A stretch of DNA of 64,000 nt from Opitutales bacterium (GCA_018607205.1 JABBBW010000114.1:1-64000), one strand, 5' to 3'; counted from the first letter of the stretch, positions 53,236 to 63,546 are shown. Numbers and translations: made by a program. The notes: generated by a model from the sequence alone, not told the origin.

Positions 53236-56200
53236 TTAGGCGTCGAATCCGAGATTGGGGCGTAACCATTTTACCGCTTGTTCAAAGGTCCAACCTTTGC
53301 GTTCCGCGTAGTCCTCCACTTGGTCTCTTCCTAAGCTTCCAACATTAAAATATTTAGCCTCTGGGTGAGAAAAATAGAGGCCAGATACAGAGCAGCCAGG
53401 ATACATGGCCCGAGATTCGGTAAGTTCAAGACCGATGTGCTTTTCTACATCTAAGAGATCCCAAATTAAATCCTTTTCCGTGTGATCAGGTTGGCAGGGA
53501 TAACCAGCGGCCGGACGGATTCCACGGTACTTTTCCGCAATTAATTCCTTGTTAGAAAGGCCTTCGGTTTTCCCAAAACCCCAAAGGTCCCGAACTGTTT
53601 TGTGTGCATATTCAGCCGTGGCCTCAGCGAAACGATCTCCAAGTGATTTAATGAGAATAGATGTGTAATCGTCATTATCCTCTTTGTATTTTTCGGCCAT
53701 TTGATCAACCTCGTCTCCAGCACTTACTGCAAAAGCTCCGAGGTAATCCATGCGCTTCGAATCCTTGGGGGCTACAAAGTCCGAAAGGCAGAATTGTGAT
53801 TGATTGGGCAAGACTTGTTGTCGACGAACAAACCTGAAAGCTCCTAAGGATTTTTTCTTGGACAAATCCGTGAATAATTCCACATCATCTTTCAATGAAT
53901 GAGCAGGCCATATTCCCACCATTGCCTGGCAGGTAAATCTTTTATTCCCGATGATATCCTCCAGTAGTTCCTGGGCATGGTCATATAATTTCCGTGCTTC
54001 TTCACCGGTATTTTTTTTGTCGAAGATTTGAGGATAAGTACCTTTCAATTCCCAAGCCCAGAAAAACGGAGACCAGTCAAAAAACTCTAAAACCTCCTCT
54101 AAGTTAGGAGTTAGGTGGTGAGTGCCTAGATTATCTGCCAAAGGTTCGGAGATTTCCTGTTTTTCCCAGTCAAAAGACAATCCTTTGGAACGAGCTTCAT
54201 CCAGTTTGAGAAGCGGACGTTCGCCCTGGGCTTCATGCTGTTCGCGCATTCGGGTCTGTTCGGTCTCTAATGCTTCGATGTAAGCCTTTGACTTTTTAGG
54301 GTGCAAAACATCGTTGCATACATTCACCACCAGGGATGCGTCGGGAACTTGTATAACCGGTGCTGAATAATGCTGAGTGATCTTGATCGCAGTGTGAGCA
54401 CGGCTGGTTGTTGCACCACCAATTAGCAAGGGGATTTTTAATCCAAGCCTTTCCATTTCTTTAGCATTGTGGATCATTTCATCGAGTGATGGAGTAATTA
54501 GACCACTCAATCCAAGAACATCAGCACCATGTTCAGCAACTGAATCGAGTATCTTGTCGCAGGAAACCATCACTCCTAAATCAATCACATCCCAATTGTT
54601 GCAGGCGAGAACCACCCCAACGATATTTTTGCCAATGTCGTGAACATCTCCTTTAACCGTAGCAATAACCATAGTTCCACGCTTTTTGGATTCGGAACCG
54701 TCCTTTTCATCTTCCATGAAGGGCTCGAGGTAAGCTACCGCTTTTTTCATGACCCTCGCACTTTTAACAACTTGAGGAAGGAACATCTTTCCATCTCCAA
54801 AGAGGTCGCCCACTACTTTCATCCCATCCATTAAAGGGCCTTCGATCACATCTAAAGGGCGCCCCAATTCTTGACGGGCTTCTTCAGCATCCACTTCGGC
54901 ATAATCGCCAATGCCTTTGACTAAAGAATAAGTTAATCGTTCTGAAACTGATTTTTTACGCCAAGATAGGTCGGGACCTTCGGATTTTCGGTTTTCATTT
55001 AAATCCTTGATGCGCTCTGCATGTTCTAATAATTCCTCTCCTGCTCCGGCTGATTTGTTTAAAACCACCGCTTCGACACGATCGCGCAATTCCGGTTCAA
55101 TTTCATCGTAGACTGCAAGCATGCCCGCATTGACTATCCCCATATCTAAGCCAGCTTGGCAGCTGTGGTAGAGAAAGCAGGCATGCATGGCTTCGCGAAC
55201 ATGATTGTTTCCACGAAAGGAAAAAGAAACATTACTAATTCCCCCGCTGGTACGGGCATGTGGGCAACGTTTCTTAATTTCTCGCAATGCTTCTATGAAA
55301 TCGATCCCATAGGTATTGTGTTCATCCATGCCTGTTGCCAATGTGAGAACATTGGGATCAAATATAATATCCCATGCGGGAAACCCAACCCCATTAACTA
55401 AGATTTTGTAAGCCCTTTCGCAAATGCGTACCTTTTCATCAAGGGTTGCAGCCTGTCCTTTTTCATCGAAGGCCATAACCACGACCGCAGCACCATAGCG
55501 CATGGCCAGACGGGCGTGTTTCTTGAAGGTGTCTTCACCTTCTTTAAGGCTAATTGAGTTGATGATGCACTTTCCTTGGATGACTTTAAGTCCAGCCTCA
55601 ATTACCGACCATTTCGAACTGTCAATCATGATGGGAACCCGGGAAATATCGGGCTCAGAAACAACGAGATTCAAAAATTTTGTCATGCATTTCTCCCCAT
55701 CAAGCAAAGCAGCGTCAAAATTTACATCTATAATATTTGCTCCATTCTCCACCTGTTGCTTAGCAACTTTAAGGGCGGAATCATAATCTCCAGCTTCGAT
55801 TAATTTTCGAAACTTTGGTGAACCGGTAACATTCGTTCGTTCGCCAACCATGATCAGCGATTTAGATTGTCCCTTTATCTGAAAAGGCTCCAAGCCGCTT
55901 AGTCGCATTGCGGGCTCAACTTGGGCAAGGTTTCTGGGAGCGGCTTCAGCCATTTTTTCGGCGATTGCATGAATGTGGTCGGGAGTAGTACCACAGCATC
56001 CCCCCGCCATATTTAACAACCCTTCATCTGCAAAGGTAAAGAGGGAGCCAGCAGTGTCAGCCGGTTTTTCGTCATAACCAGTTGGGGCCAATGGATTAGG
56101 TAGTCCCGCATTGGGGTAACAATGTACAAAACAATCTGCGTTTTGTGAAAGTGCTTGCAGGTAGGGTCGCATTGCGTCGGCGCCCAATGCACAATTTAAT

Positions 56201-56949
56201 CCTACTCCCAAAGGCCTGGCATGAGCGATGGAGTTCCAACATGCTTCTGTGGTTTGACCAGATAGAGTACGCCCAGATGCGTCGGTTATAGTAATAGAAA
56301 GAATGACCGGTAGCCTTTTGCCACTTGAATCGAAGAAATGTTCCAAAGCGAAAATGGCTGCTTTTAGGTTGAGAGTGTCAAAGGTAGTTTCAGGCATTAG
56401 CACATCGACCCCGCCTTCAACAAGGGCGACGATCTGAGCGTGGTATGCTTCTACAAGTTGATCAAAAGTCACATTGCGAAGGGCTGGATCATTCACATCT
56501 GGTGAAAGTGAACCTGTCCGATTGGTTGGTCCGATAGCACCTGCAACAAAACGTGGACGGGAGGGGTCTAAAAGCATCGCTTCATCTGCAGCCTCTCGGG
56601 CAAGGCGGGCAGATGCTACATTTAAATCATGCACCACATCTTCTAAGTGGTAGTCTGCCATAGCAATGCTTGTGGCACTAAAAGTATTGGTCTCCACAAG
56701 ATCGCTCCCCGCCGCGAAATAAGACTGGTGGATGTTTCGAATGACATCGGGACGAGTTAGGCTAAGCAAATCGTTATTACCCTTCAATTCACTTTCGTGT
56801 TCCTTAAATAATTCTCCTCGGAAATCGACTTCTTCCAGTTTTTCCTGCTGAATCATGGTACCCATTGCTCCATCGAGAATAAGAATGCGTTTGCTGAGCA
56901 AGTCCCTGAGGTCTTGTTCTTGGGGTCGGGTGCTGGAGAAGTCTTTCAT
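53236..56949 (-). CDS. metH: Cobalamin-dependent methionine synthase MetH
   Basis: 1237 residues, the full four-module enzyme. Homocysteine domain (residues 15-340) with zinc cysteines in GLNCALGAD and [10 protein letters not shown]; pterin domain (about 360-630) with [14 protein letters not shown]; cap and B12 domain (about 660-890) with the lower-ligand histidine in [13 protein letters not shown]; activation domain with [45 protein letters not shown]. Methylates homocysteine with methyltetrahydrofolate. Its upstream region carries a repeat-rich operator-like element and no recognised cobalamin or SAM riboswitch. Confidence 0.97.
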   Translation of the reverse strand: MKDFSSTRPQEQDLRDLLSKRILILDGAMGTMIQQEKLEEVDFRGELFKEHESELKGNNDLLSLTRPDVIRNIHQSYFAAGSDLVETNTFSATSIAMADYHLEDVVHDLNVASARLAREAADEAMLLDPSRPRFVAGAIGPTNRTGSLSPDVNDPALRNVTFDQLVEAYHAQIVALVEGGVDVLMPETTFDTLNLKAAIFALEHFFDSSGKRLPVILSITITDASGRTLSGQTTEACWNSIAHARPLGVGLNCALGADAMRPYLQALSQNADCFVHCYPNAGLPNPLAPTGYDEKPADTAGSLFTFADEGLLNMAGGCCGTTPDHIHAIAEKMAEAAPRNLAQVEPAMRLSGLEPFQIKGQSKSLIMVGERTNVTGSPKFRKLIEAGDYDSALKVAKQQVENGANIIDVNFDAALLDGEKCMTKFLNLVVSEPDISRVPIMIDSSKWSVIEAGLKVIQGKCIINSISLKEGEDTFKKHARLAMRYGAAVVVMAFDEKGQAATLDEKVRICERAYKILVNGVGFPAWDIIFDPNVLTLATGMDEHNTYGIDFIEALREIKKRCPHARTSGGISNVSFSFRGNNHVREAMHACFLYHSCQAGLDMGIVNAGMLAVYDEIEPELRDRVEAVVLNKSAGAGEELLEHAERIKDLNENRKSEGPDLSWRKKSVSERLTYSLVKGIGDYAEVDAEEARQELGRPLDVIEGPLMDGMKVVGDLFGDGKMFLPQVVKSARVMKKAVAYLEPFMEDEKDGSESKKRGTMVIATVKGDVHDIGKNIVGVVLACNNWDVIDLGVMVSCDKILDSVAEHGADVLGLSGLITPSLDEMIHNAKEMERLGLKIPLLIGGATTSRAHTAIKITQHYSAPVIQVPDASLVVNVCNDVLHPKKSKAYIEALETEQTRMREQHEAQGERPLLKLDEARSKGLSFDWEKQEISEPLADNLGTHHLTPNLEEVLEFFDWSPFFWAWELKGTYPQIFDKKNTGEEARKLYDHAQELLEDIIGNKRFTCQAMVGIWPAHSLKDDVELFTDLSKKKSLGAFRFVRRQQVLPNQSQFCLSDFVAPKDSKRMDYLGAFAVSAGDEVDQMAEKYKEDNDDYTSILIKSLGDRFAEATAEYAHKTVRDLWGFGKTEGLSNKELIAEKYRGIRPAAGYPCQPDHTEKDLIWDLLDVEKHIGLELTESRAMYPGCSVSGLYFSHPEAKYFNVGSLGRDQVEDYAERKGWTFEQAVKWLRPNLGFDA

Positions 56950-56950
56950 A

Positions 56951-56984
56951 AACGTATCATCATATCATGATGCGTTGATGCGTT
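56951..56984 (-). promoter_or_regulatory. Operator-like repeats directly upstream of metH
   Basis: AACGTATC (56951-56958) and GATGCGTT (56969-56976) form an inverted repeat with one mismatch. Inside, CATCAT-ATC-ATGATG (56958-56972) is a perfect palindrome. GATGCGTT is repeated in tandem (56969-56984). The element begins one base from the metH ATG. It looks like a binding site for a methionine-pathway repressor or an RNA hairpin over the start codon; no regulator is known. Confidence 0.5.
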
Positions 56985-57080
56985 TTGCCAACATTATTTC
57001 TACTCCAAACAATTTGAATGAATAGAAGGATTGGTTTTGCCAAGTGAGAAAAAATAGTTCATTTTAAATTTTTTTTGATA

Positions 57081-57158
57081 CGGGACGTAGCGTAGTCTGG
57101 TTAGCGCGCCTGCTTTGGGAGCAGGAGGCCGAGAGTTCGAATCTCTCCGTCCCGACCA
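57081..57158 (+). tRNA. tRNA-Pro(TGG)
   Basis: Cloverleaf: acceptor CGGGACG/CGTCCCG, anticodon stem CCTGC with loop TTTGGGA (anticodon TGG), T-arm GAGAG-TTCGAAT-CTCTC, discriminator A and encoded CCA. Length 78. Upstream DNA has TTGCCA (57037-57042) but the spacing to an AT-rich -10 is not ideal. Confidence 0.96.
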
Positions 57159-57200
57159 TTTTTCCTTTTCTGAACCAACAAGGCTTATGGCACTTTTTTA

Positions 57201-59087
57201 ATGGAAAACGACGCATATGGAATTTCCCGTTGGGGAGATGGATTAATTGGTGTACTAACAAATGGGAATGTTTGCCTGCACGATCCTTTAAGTACAGATG
57301 CAAGCCCGGTTGACTTAGCAGAAGTGATCCAAAAACTTGAACGCCGAGGCATTCAAACTCCCGTTCTTCTTCGTGTTTCCAATTTTTTGGAACATCGTAT
57401 TCGGGCCATTAATGAGGGGTTTAGGAAAGCAATCGAACAAGTGAGTTATCAAGGTGATTACCGTGGGGTATTTCCTATCAAGGTTAATCAGCAGGCTCAT
57501 GTTGTGGAAAGAGTCTCAGAATATGGAGAAGAGTTTTATTTTGGTTTAGAAGTAGGTTCAAAGGCAGAATTGCTGATTGCACTATCTCAAAACATTCATC
57601 CTCAAGGCTTGATTATTTGTAACGGATATAAGGACTCGGAATTTATCCGCTTAGCCCTTTTATCAACCAAGTTGGGAATGCGTACCGTGATTGTCATGGA
57701 AAGTGTGCGCGAATTGAGGCTGATTATTGAAGTTTCTAAAAAGCTAGGTATTCCACCAACTTTGGGTGTCCGGGTTAAACTGGCAAATGTCGTAAGTGGC
57801 AATTGGGCGGCAACTAGCGGAGACCGTTCGTCCTTTGGACTTTCCATTGCCCAAGTTATGGAAGTCGTAGAAACTCTGCGAAAAGAAGATCTTCTTGATT
57901 GTTTGGTTTTGCAACATTCTCACCTAGGGAGTCAGGTTCCTAACATGGTTGAAATCCGCAAGTTCGCACAGGAAGCCAGCCGGCTATTTATCGAGATTGC
58001 TAAGCTTGGAGCTAATCTTAAATTTCTAGATTTGGGAGGGGGATTGGGCGTTGATTACACAGGGGAGAATTCCTCTAGTGCCAACTCCATTAATTACTCT
58101 TTGGAAGAGTATTGTTACAGTTTAGTAGAGACAGTTTGTTTTGAAATGAATGATGCGGGAGTTTCCCATCCTTGTATTGTGACCGAAAGCGGTCGAGCAT
58201 GTGTTGCCCAATCTTCCATGCTAATTTTTAGCGTCCTAGAGAGCACCAGTTATGAAAGAGACGAAATTATTTTAGCGGAAAAAGACGATCACCCTCTTTT
58301 GAGATCGTTGATTGAAATTTCCGATTCACTAGAACGTGAAAGCCTCTTGGAATCATTAAACGAAGCGACTTATTACCGAGATGAATTGCGTGCCTTGTTC
58401 CGCAGGGGGCGTTTGTCCTTGCCCGTATTGGCACGAGCAGAAAGAGCTCACCAAAAAACTCTGGGCCAAATTCGTAAGATGATGGATGACTTGGATGAAA
58501 TGGAGTGGAGTGATGAATTAAATCTTCGGGTACAAGGAATGGCAGACATTTATCATTGCAACTTTTCCCTTTTCCAAAGCTTGCCCGATGTTTGGGCAAT
58601 TGACCAATTGCATCCAATTATACCTATTACTCGATTGCATGAAAAACCCGACCGTAATGCTGTTCTTTGTGATGTGACTTGTGATAGCGATGGTCGGATA
58701 GATCGTTTTGTGGTGGCAGACGGCGTGGCGGACTGCCTTCCTCTTCACAGCCTCAACGAGGATGAGGAGTATTACTTAGGTGCATTTTTTGTCGGTGCCT
58801 ATCAGGAGACCCTGGGGGACTTGCATAATCTTTTTGGGGATACCAATGTAGTCACGATTCGACTTAAGAATTCCGGAGACTTTGAAATTTTAGATGAAGT
58901 CGAGGGCGACACGGTCGCCCAAGTGCTAAGCTATGTTGAGTATGAGCCCAAGCGGTTGCTCGAACGTTTTAAGGCTAGGGCCGAGGACGCGGTAAAAGAA
59001 CACGGTGCAACTTTGGACGAATTGAAGGAGTTGGTATCCACCTATCGTGAAAGTTTACAAGGGTATACATATTACGAATCAGATTGA
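57201..59087 (+). CDS. speA: Biosynthetic arginine decarboxylase SpeA
   Basis: PLP-dependent fold-III decarboxylase making agmatine, 628 residues. YRGVFPIKVNQQAHVV holds the PLP lysine; LEVGSKAELL, LVLQHSHLGSQVP, FLDLGGGLGVDY, TESGRACVAQSS and QSLPDVWAIDQLHPIIP follow. The C-terminal CDSDGRIDRFVVAD is the second PLP/dimer motif. First gene of a four-gene polyamine operon. Confidence 0.95.
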   Translation: MENDAYGISRWGDGLIGVLTNGNVCLHDPLSTDASPVDLAEVIQKLERRGIQTPVLLRVSNFLEHRIRAINEGFRKAIEQVSYQGDYRGVFPIKVNQQAHVVERVSEYGEEFYFGLEVGSKAELLIALSQNIHPQGLIICNGYKDSEFIRLALLSTKLGMRTVIVMESVRELRLIIEVSKKLGIPPTLGVRVKLANVVSGNWAATSGDRSSFGLSIAQVMEVVETLRKEDLLDCLVLQHSHLGSQVPNMVEIRKFAQEASRLFIEIAKLGANLKFLDLGGGLGVDYTGENSSSANSINYSLEEYCYSLVETVCFEMNDAGVSHPCIVTESGRACVAQSSMLIFSVLESTSYERDEIILAEKDDHPLLRSLIEISDSLERESLLESLNEATYYRDELRALFRRGRLSLPVLARAERAHQKTLGQIRKMMDDLDEMEWSDELNLRVQGMADIYHCNFSLFQSLPDVWAIDQLHPIIPITRLHEKPDRNAVLCDVTCDSDGRIDRFVVADGVADCLPLHSLNEDEEYYLGAFFVGAYQETLGDLHNLFGDTNVVTIRLKNSGDFEILDEVEGDTVAQVLSYVEYEPKRLLERFKARAEDAVKEHGATLDELKELVSTYRESLQGYTYYESD

Positions 59088-59100
59088 GAAAGAAAAAAGA

Positions 59101-60306
59101 ATGTCAAAAGTATTAGTTATAGGAGCGGGAGGAGTCGGTTCTGTAGCCGTTCATAAGATGGCTCAATTACCTGAGGTTTTTTCTTCGATTACATTGGCGA
59201 GTCGGCGAGAATCTTCATGCTTGAAAATTGCCAAATCTGTAAAGGAAAGATTGGGGGTACAGATTAAGACCGCCGAGGTAGATGCCGATGAAGTGGATCA
59301 GACAGTTAGGCTGTTAGATAAGGTGAAACCCGACCTTTTGGTTAACCTCGCCCTGCCTTACCAGGATCTTGCCCTAATGGACGCATGCTTAAAGGCAGGT
59401 GTTTCTTACCTTGATACGGCAAATTATGAACCTCGGGATGAAGCAAAATTTGAATACCGTTGGCAATGGGAATACCAAAACCGTTTCGTGGAGGCAGGAT
59501 TAATGGCATTGCTTGGATCCGGTTTTGATCCTGGAGTCACCAATGTGTTTACCGCTTGGTTGATCAAGCATCACTTTGATCGGGTGGATACACTCGACAT
59601 TCTTGATTGCAATGGTGGAGATCATGGTCATCCATTTGCGACCAATTTTAATCCTGAAATCAATATTCGTGAAGTCACTGCTCCAGCCCGTCATTGGGAA
59701 AACGGAAACTGGTCGGAAACACCTGCCCTTTTTCAGAAGCAATCATTTTCCTTTCCAGAAGTGGGTGATCGAAACATGTATTTAATGTATCATGAAGAAC
59801 TCGAGTCTTTGGTTAAACATTTCCCACAGATTAAAAGAGCGAGGTTTTGGATGACCTTTGGGGATGCTTATTTACAGCACCTCGAGGTTTTGCAGAATGT
59901 CGGACTTACCTCAATTGAACCGATTTATTATGAGGGGAAGGAAATTATACCTCTGCAATTTCTCAAGGCTGTGCTTCCTGATCCTGGCGGTTTGGGCGAG
60001 CACACTAAGGGCAAGACATGCATTGGCAATATCGTGACGGGAGAAAAAAATGGAAATTTTTCAACCAAGTATTTATTCAATGTTTGCGATCATGAAGAAT
60101 GCTACAAAGAGGTGGGCAGTCAGGCTGTGAGTTACACAACTGGCGTACCCGCAATGATTGGAGCGGCTCTTATGGTCCAGGGCATTTGGAAGGGCAGGGG
60201 AGTTTTTAATATGGAACAACTCGACCCCGATCCATTTATGGATATGTTGAACACCCACGGATTGCCCTGGAAGCTACGCAACCTAGAAACTCCGCTTGCT
60301 TTCTAA
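59101..60306 (+). CDS. Carboxynorspermidine/carboxyspermidine synthase (saccharopine dehydrogenase family)
   Basis: 401 residues from ATG 59101 (the frame runs 18 codons further up inside speA). VLVIGAGGVGSVAVHKMAQ binds NADPH; ARRESS-like ASRRESS, LVNLALPYQDLALMDACLKAGVSYLDTANYEPRDEA, GSGFDPGVTNVFTAW, LDCNGGDHGHPFATNFNPEINIREVT match the CANSDH branch. Condenses putrescine (or diaminopropane) with aspartate semialdehyde. The next gene, its decarboxylase partner, overlaps by one base (TAATG). Confidence 0.92.
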   Translation: MSKVLVIGAGGVGSVAVHKMAQLPEVFSSITLASRRESSCLKIAKSVKERLGVQIKTAEVDADEVDQTVRLLDKVKPDLLVNLALPYQDLALMDACLKAGVSYLDTANYEPRDEAKFEYRWQWEYQNRFVEAGLMALLGSGFDPGVTNVFTAWLIKHHFDRVDTLDILDCNGGDHGHPFATNFNPEINIREVTAPARHWENGNWSETPALFQKQSFSFPEVGDRNMYLMYHEELESLVKHFPQIKRARFWMTFGDAYLQHLEVLQNVGLTSIEPIYYEGKEIIPLQFLKAVLPDPGGLGEHTKGKTCIGNIVTGEKNGNFSTKYLFNVCDHEECYKEVGSQAVSYTTGVPAMIGAALMVQGIWKGRGVFNMEQLDPDPFMDMLNTHGLPWKLRNLETPLAF

Positions 60307-61481
60307 TGTTGCCCACCCAAAGCTCGGGTCCGGGAGCTTTCGCTCGTTTTGATCTATCGCGGGTGCCTTCGCCCTCTTTTGTGGTAGATGAGGAAAAAAT
60401 TCGGTCAAACCTTAAAATACTGACTGAGATTGGAAAGCTTTCAGGTGCAAAAGTTCTTCTTGCCCTTAAATCTTTCTCGATGTGGTCGCTTGCCAGTCTA
60501 ATTGAAGAATACTTGGATGGATGTTGTGCTTCCGGTTTGTGGGAGGCAAGGTTAGCCAGGGAAAAAGCATTTACAGGCATAAAAAAACAGAAAATTCTAT
60601 CCACCTTTTGCCCAGCCTTTCGATCAACTGAATTAGAAGAAATTTGCGAGCTTTCCGATCACCTAGTTTTTAATCACCCTAAGGCTTCGGGAGTTGAGTA
60701 TGCTGCATCTCATCAAGTGTCCTTGGGTTTGCGGATTAATCCTGAAATATCACTGGGACTTGATCCCAAATACGATCCTTGTTCCAAGCAATCAAGGCTT
60801 GGCTGGCCAATTAGCAAACTTAGCGAGTCAGATCTTAGCCCCTTTGAAGGCTTGCATTTTCATACTCTTTGCGAGCAGAACTTTGCACCTCTTCTTCAAA
60901 CTTGGAAAAAAATCGAGAATGCATTGGGCAGTACTTTGAAAAAATTCTCATGGATCAATCTTGGGGGTGGTCACCATTGCACTCGTTCGGATTATGACCA
61001 GGATGGATTGATCGAATTGATCGATGAAATTTCTCAAAAGTATGATTGTCAGGTCTACCTGGAGCCTGGGGAAGCCGTTACCTTGGATGCGGGTATTCTT
61101 GTCGGGGAGGTAATTGACTTGATGAATTCCAATGCCATGCACGCTTTGCTTGATCTTAGTGCAACCTGTCATGCACCGGATGTCATTGAGGCTCCATATC
61201 GTCCTGCACTATTAGGGGATATTGAGGATGGACAGCACCCATACTTATTGGGCGGAGCGAGTTGTTTGACTGCCGATAGTTTTGGTGAGTACAGGATGAA
61301 TAATCCATTACGGATTGGGGATCGTGTGGCTTTCTTGGATCAAGCTCATTATACCATGGTAAAAACCAACACTTTTAACGGAGTGAAACTACCTGCCATT
61401 GCAATTTGGAACTCCCAAACTGATAATCTATCGATGGTTCGAGAGTTTGAATATGAAGAATTTGTGAATCGTCTATCATGA
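60306..61481 (+). CDS. nspC: Carboxynorspermidine decarboxylase NspC
   Basis: PLP decarboxylase that converts carboxy(nor)spermidine to (nor)spermidine, 391 residues. SPSFVVDEEKIRSNLKIL, ALKSFSMWSL with the PLP lysine, LHFHTLCEQN, WINLGGGHHCT, YLEPGEAVTLDAG and the C-terminal LGGASCLTADSFGEY are the family marks. Starts in the CASDH stop and ends in the agmatinase start (ATGA). Confidence 0.94.
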   Translation: MLPTQSSGPGAFARFDLSRVPSPSFVVDEEKIRSNLKILTEIGKLSGAKVLLALKSFSMWSLASLIEEYLDGCCASGLWEARLAREKAFTGIKKQKILSTFCPAFRSTELEEICELSDHLVFNHPKASGVEYAASHQVSLGLRINPEISLGLDPKYDPCSKQSRLGWPISKLSESDLSPFEGLHFHTLCEQNFAPLLQTWKKIENALGSTLKKFSWINLGGGHHCTRSDYDQDGLIELIDEISQKYDCQVYLEPGEAVTLDAGILVGEVIDLMNSNAMHALLDLSATCHAPDVIEAPYRPALLGDIEDGQHPYLLGGASCLTADSFGEYRMNNPLRIGDRVAFLDQAHYTMVKTNTFNGVKLPAIAIWNSQTDNLSMVREFEYEEFVNRLS

Positions 61482-62329
61482 AGGAAATTAAAAGTTTGCA
61501 GTTTTTAGGCTCCGAGTTGCAAGAGCACGAGAACTTGCAGGCTTCTGCAAAGTTTCAAATCGTACCCTGTCCAATGGAAAAAACCGTTTCCTATGGATCG
61601 GGTACTTGCCTCGGTCCCAATGCAATCCTTCATGCCAGTCAGGAACTTGAGAGATCTTCTCCTTGTGAGTCTGGTTTTTTTACCCAACCGCCGATTGATT
61701 GTTCTGTTGATCATGAAACTTGCTTGCTTGAACTTAAGGAGCGAAGTGCACGGATTGTTATTGAAAATCATTTCCCGGTTATTCTGGGAGGAGAGCATTC
61801 TCTTACATGGGCAGCAGTTAAGGGAGTTTCCGAAGCAATTGGCCAAAAAATTGGTGTCGTTCAGATTGATGCACATGCCGACCTTCGGGACAGCTACCAA
61901 GGTATGGTACATTCACACGCTAGTGTCATGAACCTCCTTGTTCAAGATGGGCATCGCCTCGCCTCAATTGGAGTTCGGGCTATTTGCGAGGAGGAAAAAA
62001 AGATTCGTGAAAAATATTCTGTATTTTTTCAAGATGCCGGGGAATTGGTGCGAGGCAATGTATCTTCCATGGAGTTACCGTCTGATTTTCCTGAACTTGT
62101 TTACCTAAGTTTTGATTTAGATGGATTAGATCCCTCAGTTATGCTGGCGGTGGGTACTCCCGTGCCAGGTGGACTAAGTTACTACCAATCGATCGATTTA
62201 GTGAAGTCTGCACTCAAGGGCAGAACCTGTGTGGGGATGGACTTGGTTGAACTTTCTCCAAAGCCGACAGATATAGTATCCCCTTTTACTGCAGCATCCC
62301 TCCTGCAAGAATTACTCGCATTGGTTTAG
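61478..62329 (+). CDS. speB: Agmatinase (ureohydrolase, SpeB)
   Basis: Hydrolyses agmatine to putrescine and urea, 283 residues. Manganese motifs GGEHSLTW, QIDAHADLRDSYQG with HSHASVM, and SFDLDGLDPSVM are intact; GTPVPGGLSYYQ and MDLVELSP follow. Last gene of the operon speA-CASDH-nspC-speB; together they take arginine to spermidine without SAM decarboxylase. Overlaps nspC by four bases. Confidence 0.93.
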   Translation: MKEIKSLQFLGSELQEHENLQASAKFQIVPCPMEKTVSYGSGTCLGPNAILHASQELERSSPCESGFFTQPPIDCSVDHETCLLELKERSARIVIENHFPVILGGEHSLTWAAVKGVSEAIGQKIGVVQIDAHADLRDSYQGMVHSHASVMNLLVQDGHRLASIGVRAICEEEKKIREKYSVFFQDAGELVRGNVSSMELPSDFPELVYLSFDLDGLDPSVMLAVGTPVPGGLSYYQSIDLVKSALKGRTCVGMDLVELSPKPTDIVSPFTAASLLQELLALV

Positions 62330-62333
62330 TTTT

Positions 62334-62800
62334 TTGATCCATTCAGTAGAATATATAATCAAAGCTTTATCCCTTTCTCCTCATCCAGAAGGTGGTTACT
62401 TTCGCCGTACATTTGAGTCTAGTCATTCTACCCATTCCTCCGAGTTTTCCAGGCCCTTGGGCACATCTATTTATTACTCGTTGAAAAAGGAGAGGTTCCT
62501 CGCTTGCACTCCCTCGATGCCGATGAAACTTGGTACTTTCATCAAGGTGCTACACTCGATTTGCATATTTTTGATCGAAATCAATACCATAATGTTAAAC
62601 TTGTCATGTTTGCGTCTGGTGCAGAATGCTCGCTCCAATTTACGGTTCCTGTTGGAACCATTTTGGGGGCAATTCTCAATAGACAGTCAAAGGATACCTA
62701 TTCCTTCGTTAGTTGTTCGGTCTGTCCTGGTTTCAAGGAGGAGGGTTTTTTCTGGCTGGACATAGCAGAACTTCGAAGGAAATTTAAAGCACATCAATAG
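62334..62800 (+). pseudogene. DUF985 (cupin_5) protein, frameshifted at an A-run
   Basis: A DUF985 cupin in two frames. The first (from TTG 62334) gives LSLSPHPEGGYFRRTFES and GTSIYYSLKKE; the second gives EVPRLHSLDADETWYFHQG, TVPVGTILGA and SVCPGFKEEGFFW to the stop at 62800. Joined, they make one normal domain of about 155 residues. The switch falls at the five A's of TTGAAAAAGG (62484-62488): a sixth A, or a -1 slip, restores the frame. It could be a sequencing/assembly error, a real mutation or programmed slippage. It begins 4 bases after speB. Confidence 0.8.
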
Positions 62801-62842
62801 TTGCTTGGAAATTTGTCTAAACCTGTGGAATATTAGTCGAGT

Positions 62843-63415
62843 ATGCAAAAAATATTTTCTTGGGGCGGTGGAAAAATAATCGAGATCGAACTCCCTGGAT
62901 TTGAGGATTGGGTGCCGGAATTGTTCGAACAGTTCGAAAAATCCCGTTCTACGGCAAAAAAATCTCACAAGATTGGTGGAAGGTGGGAAAATTTATACAT
63001 CGACATTGATGAAGTACCCGCTGCCCGAAACCCTATTCGTATGGGCAGAGATTTCGGGTTGGAAATATTAGAAATTTCAAGTGTGGTTCTTTTCGAACCT
63101 TTACGGGGGTGTGATCATGCTTATCCCCCTTTCTGGTTTAACTTGGCAGAACCTGGAGAATCCACAGGTTTGCATGACCATGCCCTCAATTCTAAGTTGT
63201 GTGGAGTATTTTATCTCGCTGCTGAAAATGATTCAGGGAATTTATTTTTTCATAAGGAAGGAGAAGTTGATTTGGAAATCATGCCAAAGGTTGGAAAACT
63301 CGTTCTTTTCGAACCCTGGATGCGTCATGGGGTCCGCGAAAATCGTTCGAACATTACTCGCCTTTCGATGGCCTTCAACTTATTTCCCTTTCCTTTACCT
63401 ATTGAGAATTTGTAA
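62843..63415 (+). CDS. Putative 2OG-Fe(II) oxygenase (PF13759-like)
   Basis: 190 residues. The second half has ESTGLHDHALNSKLCGVFYLAAE, GNLFFHKEGE, KLVLFEPWMRHGVREN and ITRLSMAFNLFP, the H-x-H...H...R pattern of the short 2-oxoglutarate-dependent oxygenase family. The first 90 residues are not recognised. Substrate unknown. It stands alone between the DUF985 gene and the oxidoreductase. Confidence 0.7.
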   Translation: MQKIFSWGGGKIIEIELPGFEDWVPELFEQFEKSRSTAKKSHKIGGRWENLYIDIDEVPAARNPIRMGRDFGLEILEISSVVLFEPLRGCDHAYPPFWFNLAEPGESTGLHDHALNSKLCGVFYLAAENDSGNLFFHKEGEVDLEIMPKVGKLVLFEPWMRHGVRENRSNITRLSMAFNLFPFPLPIENL

Positions 63416-63473
63416 TTTTTACATCAAATTATATGAAAGTTACCAATTGTATCCTTTTTTTTCTCGAATTTCG

Positions 63474-63502
63474 TTGTACACATTACTTTACAACCTCATA
63501 AA
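63474..63502 (+). promoter_or_regulatory. Predicted promoter of the 2-oxoacid oxidoreductase gene
   Basis: TTGTAC (63474-63479), 17 bases, CATAAA (63497-63502, within TCATAAAAT). A start of transcription near 63509 would give a leader of about 38 bases before the ATG at 63547. Matches to the consensus are 3/6 and 4/6. Confidence 0.35.
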
Positions 63503-63546
63503 ATGAGTCGTTTTTTACACAAGTTTCACCTCACCTACAGCAATTA

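Noticed and set aside
56950-57080. SAM, SAH or cobalamin riboswitch upstream of metH
   Set aside because: I looked for the conserved cores (for example a B12-box-like stretch) and saw none; the interval is short and AT-rich apart from the repeats next to the start codon.
59047-59100. Upstream start for the carboxynorspermidine synthase inside speA
   Set aside because: The extra 18 residues do not fit the family, and the ATG at 59101 gives the nucleotide-binding motif at the normal distance.
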